A DNA stretch of 64,000 nucleotides from positions 930,406-994,405 of the forward strand of contig NZ_JADMVE010000001.1 of NCBI RefSeq assembly GCF_015547515.1, written 5' to 3'. Made by a program: the position numbers and the translations under genes. The stretch is from Eubacterium sp. 1001713B170207_170306_E7 (GTDB lineage: Bacteria; Bacillota; Clostridia; Eubacteriales; Eubacteriaceae). Each line of letters starts with the position of its first letter. Within the stretch, counting starts at the first letter, position 1. A model generated the notes under the pieces. It worked only from the letters and a program-made list of their open reading frames with translations, was not told where the DNA came from and searched no databases. This document shows, in pieces, positions 61,611-64,000 of the stretch.

Positions 61611-62999
61611 TCATTGAATCGATTTTATTTTCTCTTTTGCAACACCTTTCATAAAAAACAGAGCCACCAGAAGCGCTGCACCCTCAGCTATCGGGAAGGC
61701 CCACCAGACCACCTCCTGTGCGTTTGGCAGCGTTGTAAGGTAGTAAGCCAGTGGGAGAACCACCACCATCAAACGGATCAGTGAAATAATCAGCGAGCGC
61801 ACTCCATTGCCAAAAGCCTGGAATATCCCCTGAAAAGCCACATTAGCGCCTACAAAGAGATACCCCAGCGTAACAATCCTGATCGCGCGGACGCACAGGC
61901 TCTGTGTCTCTGCTGACAAAGCAAAAATCCCAATAAGCGGATAGGCAAAAATCTGAAGGCAGACAGCCCCGATGAGCATGATGGCAATGGTATAGACCAT
62001 CCCGTATTTAATCCCGTCTTTTATACGCTGCTTATCCTGCATGCCATAGTTAAAGGCAACAATGGGGATCAGTGCGTTATTCAGACCAAAGGCCGCAAAA
62101 AATACAAATTGCTGTATTTTATAGTATACTCCGTAGGCTGTCACAACCGAGCCCGACACACGGCCGAAAATGATGTTTACCCCATAGGTCATAAAAGACA
62201 TCAGCGCCTGCATCAGGATCGCCGGAATCCCGATTTTATAAATCTCACGTATAATTGACCTTTGCGGTTTCAGGTATTTAAACCCTGGATCTACATCCTT
62301 ATTAAAACCGTATTGGAAGATACAGCCAAGCGCCAGGGAAATCATCTGGCCGATAACTGTTGCATAAGCTGCACCGTTTATTCCCATTGCCGGTATCCCA
62401 AAATAGCCAAAAATAAAAATTGGGTCAAGAATAATGTTGGCCACAGCGCCCACGATCTGTGCAATGGTTGAAAGCCCGGTCCGGCCAACAGCCTGCAGCA
62501 GCTTTTCATAAATCATAAATAAAATAGCGCCAAAGGATAAAATCGTACAGATTTTTAAATAGCCGACCCCCATCTCCAGAATAACCGGATCGCTGGTCTG
62601 GGACTTCATATACGCCTCCACGCCGAACAGCCCTACCAATAAAAACACCGCATAGGTGCAAAAACCCAGGAAAACTGCGTTTCCTGCGATTTTACTCGCC
62701 CGCTCTCTGTTTCCTTCTCCCAGATAGCGTGAGAGCAGGGCGTTGATCCCAACACCAGTCCCCACGCCTATGCCAACCATGAGCATTTGTATGGGGAAAG
62801 CCAGGGTCAGGGCATTGACACCGTATTCCCCCATCCCTGTAATGCTGGCTGTATCACTCATACAGCTCACAAAATAGCTGTCAACAATATTATAAAAGGC
62901 CTGTAGTACCATGGATAAAATCATGGGAACACCCATTGTTAACATCAGCCGGCCAATGGGTGCCACACCCATTTTGTTTTCTGTCATCACTGCTTTCAA
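61611..62999 (-). CDS. MATE family efflux transporter
   Basis: About 462 residues, twelve helices in two repeats (GRLMLTMGVPMILSMVLQAFYNIVDSYFVS; IREIYKIGIPAILMQALMSFMTYGVNIIFG). Drug or metabolite/Na+ or H+ antiporter. The start is uncertain: a TTG at 62999 lies 5 nt after AGGAGG, the ATG at 62987 is 17 nt from it, and an ATG at 63059 has no site. I use 62999. Substrate unknown. Confidence 0.88.
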   Translation of the reverse strand: MKAVMTENKMGVAPIGRLMLTMGVPMILSMVLQAFYNIVDSYFVSCMSDTASITGMGEYGVNALTLAFPIQMLMVGIGVGTGVGINALLSRYLGEGNRERASKIAGNAVFLGFCTYAVFLLVGLFGVEAYMKSQTSDPVILEMGVGYLKICTILSFGAILFMIYEKLLQAVGRTGLSTIAQIVGAVANIILDPIFIFGYFGIPAMGINGAAYATVIGQMISLALGCIFQYGFNKDVDPGFKYLKPQRSIIREIYKIGIPAILMQALMSFMTYGVNIIFGRVSGSVVTAYGVYYKIQQFVFFAAFGLNNALIPIVAFNYGMQDKQRIKDGIKYGMVYTIAIMLIGAVCLQIFAYPLIGIFALSAETQSLCVRAIRIVTLGYLFVGANVAFQGIFQAFGNGVRSLIISLIRLMVVVLPLAYYLTTLPNAQEVVWWAFPIAEGAALLVALFFMKGVAKEKIKSIQ

Positions 63000-63080
63000 A
63001 GCAACCTCCTGTTTTTGAGCTCCGCTCATATTTTGGAGACTTTTAAGAAAAGCTGCCATAAACTCTTAATACTTTGCAAC

Positions 63081-63115
63081 AAAAAATGCGTAAATCCAAT
63101 CCTGGATTTACGCAT
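63081..63115 (-). terminator. Terminator of the GNAT gene
   Basis: Stem ATGCGTAAATCCA / TGGATTTACGCAT, 4-nt loop, T6 on minus. Confidence 0.85.
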
Positions 63116-63175
63116 CTGCTACTCGGCAGCCTCATTCTATCATATTTTTTCCGGAAAAATCAAGCATGATTTTAT

Positions 63176-63619
63176 CTATTTAAGACGCAGCCAATCCGAT
63201 TCCTCGACAAAACCATATTTTTTATAAACCGGCATCCCAAATTTTGACGCCCGCAGCCTTATAATGGTTACACCGCTGTTTTTGACTTCCTTTACCAGCA
63301 TATCCAGGATTTTGGTAGCGATGCCCTGTCCGCGGTATGCTGGCTCTGTAAACATATTGGTGATATAGGCCGACATACCGGTTTTATTTGAATAGCTCGG
63401 CGGATAAGCGTAAAAGATAACCGCGCCGGTGGCTGCAATCTTTTCATCCTCTACTGCCAGTATCTCCATCATCGTCTTGTTTTTAAAGCTTTCTCTGAAA
63501 AAGGCCCGCAGCTCGTCATCAATAGAAAATATCGGCTCCAGTCCCTCATGGACTAATTGTGTCTTTCGTATTTCACACAAGAGGTCAATATCGTCAATGG
63601 TTGCTTTTCGGTAATGCAA
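63176..63619 (-). CDS. GNAT family N-acetyltransferase
   Basis: 147 residues with acetyl-CoA loop MFTEPAYRGQGIATKILDMLVKEVKNSG and the C-terminal KFGMPVYKKYGFVEESDWLRL. GGGAGGAAAG precedes the ATG. Typical of small-molecule or antibiotic acetyltransferase-like GNATs; substrate unknown. Followed by its own terminator. Confidence 0.87.
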   Translation of the reverse strand: MHYRKATIDDIDLLCEIRKTQLVHEGLEPIFSIDDELRAFFRESFKNKTMMEILAVEDEKIAATGAVIFYAYPPSYSNKTGMSAYITNMFTEPAYRGQGIATKILDMLVKEVKNSGVTIIRLRASKFGMPVYKKYGFVEESDWLRLK

Positions 63620-63757
63620 AATTCTTTCCTCCCAAGACTTTCATTTTCACCTCATTATAGCATACTTTTCTCCATTAGCAGCAAAAAAAGCAAGCATTGA
63701 CATGGTTGCATCCCCGGTATACAATATTTTCAAAATAACTATCCAAGGGAGAGCGCC

Positions 63758-64000
63758 ATGCCTAAGCTTACACTGCACTATAATGATGACCCTGTTTTAA
63801 GACAAAAATGCCAAAAAGTTTCTGTGGTCGATGATTCGATCCGCAGTCTGCTGGATGCGATGATGAACACGCTGACGCTTACACCCGGCGCTGCCGCTTT
63901 AGCCGCTAATCAGGCCGGGATCCTTCTTCAGCTCATTGTCATTGATTACGCCGGGTATCGTCTCAAGCTTATCAACCCTGAAATCATTGAGACCGAGGGC
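63758..64000 (+). CDS. def: Peptide deformylase (partial, 3' end outside window)
   Basis: First 81 residues. PDF fold with motif I TPGAAALAANQAGI (standard GxGxAAxQ, here with Ala at the second Gly) and LINPEI. The metal-binding EGCLS and HExxH motifs would lie past the edge, where the sequence ends IIETEG. GGGAGAG precedes the ATG. Removes the formyl group from nascent proteins. Activity cannot be judged from the part present. Confidence 0.85.
   Translation, partial: MPKLTLHYNDDPVLRQKCQKVSVVDDSIRSLLDAMMNTLTLTPGAAALAANQAGILLQLIVIDYAGYRLKLINPEIIETEG

Noticed and set aside
1-64000. CRISPR arrays, prophage, transposons, rRNA or tRNA genes
   Set aside because: I looked for repeated spacers, integrase or transposase motifs and tRNA-like cloverleaf arms with T-loop GGTTCGA and found none; a covariance-model scan would be the decisive check.

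Overview
The window reads as chromosome of a low-to-mid GC, anaerobic Gram-positive bacterium of the Clostridia. The dissimilatory-type anaerobic sulfite reductase, SufCBDSU, FmdE-like and LarB/LarC proteins, ECF vitamin transporters, clostridial-type citrate synthase and strong AGGAGG ribosome binding sites all fit an acetogen-like member of the Eubacteriaceae (Eubacterium limosum/callanderi group). That assignment is inference from gene content, not a database match. Coding density is high and most genes lie on the minus strand in short operons separated by clear hairpin terminators. I saw no rRNA, tRNA, CRISPR array, insertion sequence or prophage.

Layout. 0-5 kb: sulfite module, yeiH-asrABC on minus (asrC cut by the window edge) with a divergent LysR regulator and a dyad between them. 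5-10 kb: an orphan LytS-like kinase, a FUSC membrane protein fused to a degenerate HAD domain, and two flavodoxin-like units, one with a MarR regulator. 10-13 kb: a large membrane protein and citrate synthase. 13-20 kb: a minus-strand run of kinase, response regulator, SNF2 helicase, Crp-like regulator, metallopeptidase and DUF1905 protein, divergent from a three-gene ABC-2 transporter (20-23 kb). 23-27 kb: FmdE-like protein, aldo/keto reductase and larBC. 27-32 kb: sufCBDSU.

32-39.6 kb: a transport cluster (ECF S, T and fused A subunits plus two exporter-fold ABC proteins) with an AraC regulator; two almost identical dyads sit at the start points of the AraC gene and the transport operon, suggesting one common (probably metal-responsive) repressor. 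39.6-42.9 kb: a PanT-like pantothenate transporter divergent from coaBC and a split ThrE exporter. 42.9-45.8 kb: a Ca/Mn P-type ATPase behind a yybP-ykoY-like manganese riboswitch with its own terminator. 45.8-48.1 kb: bioYBD behind a BirA-like operator. 48-52 kb: flavin reductase, MecA-type PBP and two GNAT enzymes. 52-53.3 kb: a lipoprotein barnase, its barstar and an S24-like protein that lacks the catalytic lysine.

53.9-58.7 kb looks like a general-stress region: pirin, small unknown proteins, a YhdF/YdaD-like dehydrogenase and TspO, several preceded by GGGTAA/GGGTAT elements resembling sigma-B promoters. 58.8-64 kb: M23 hydrolase, a tandem pair of CarD-like regulators followed by a 15-codon micro-ORF with a perfect ribosome binding site, a MATE transporter, a GNAT protein and the start of a peptide deformylase.
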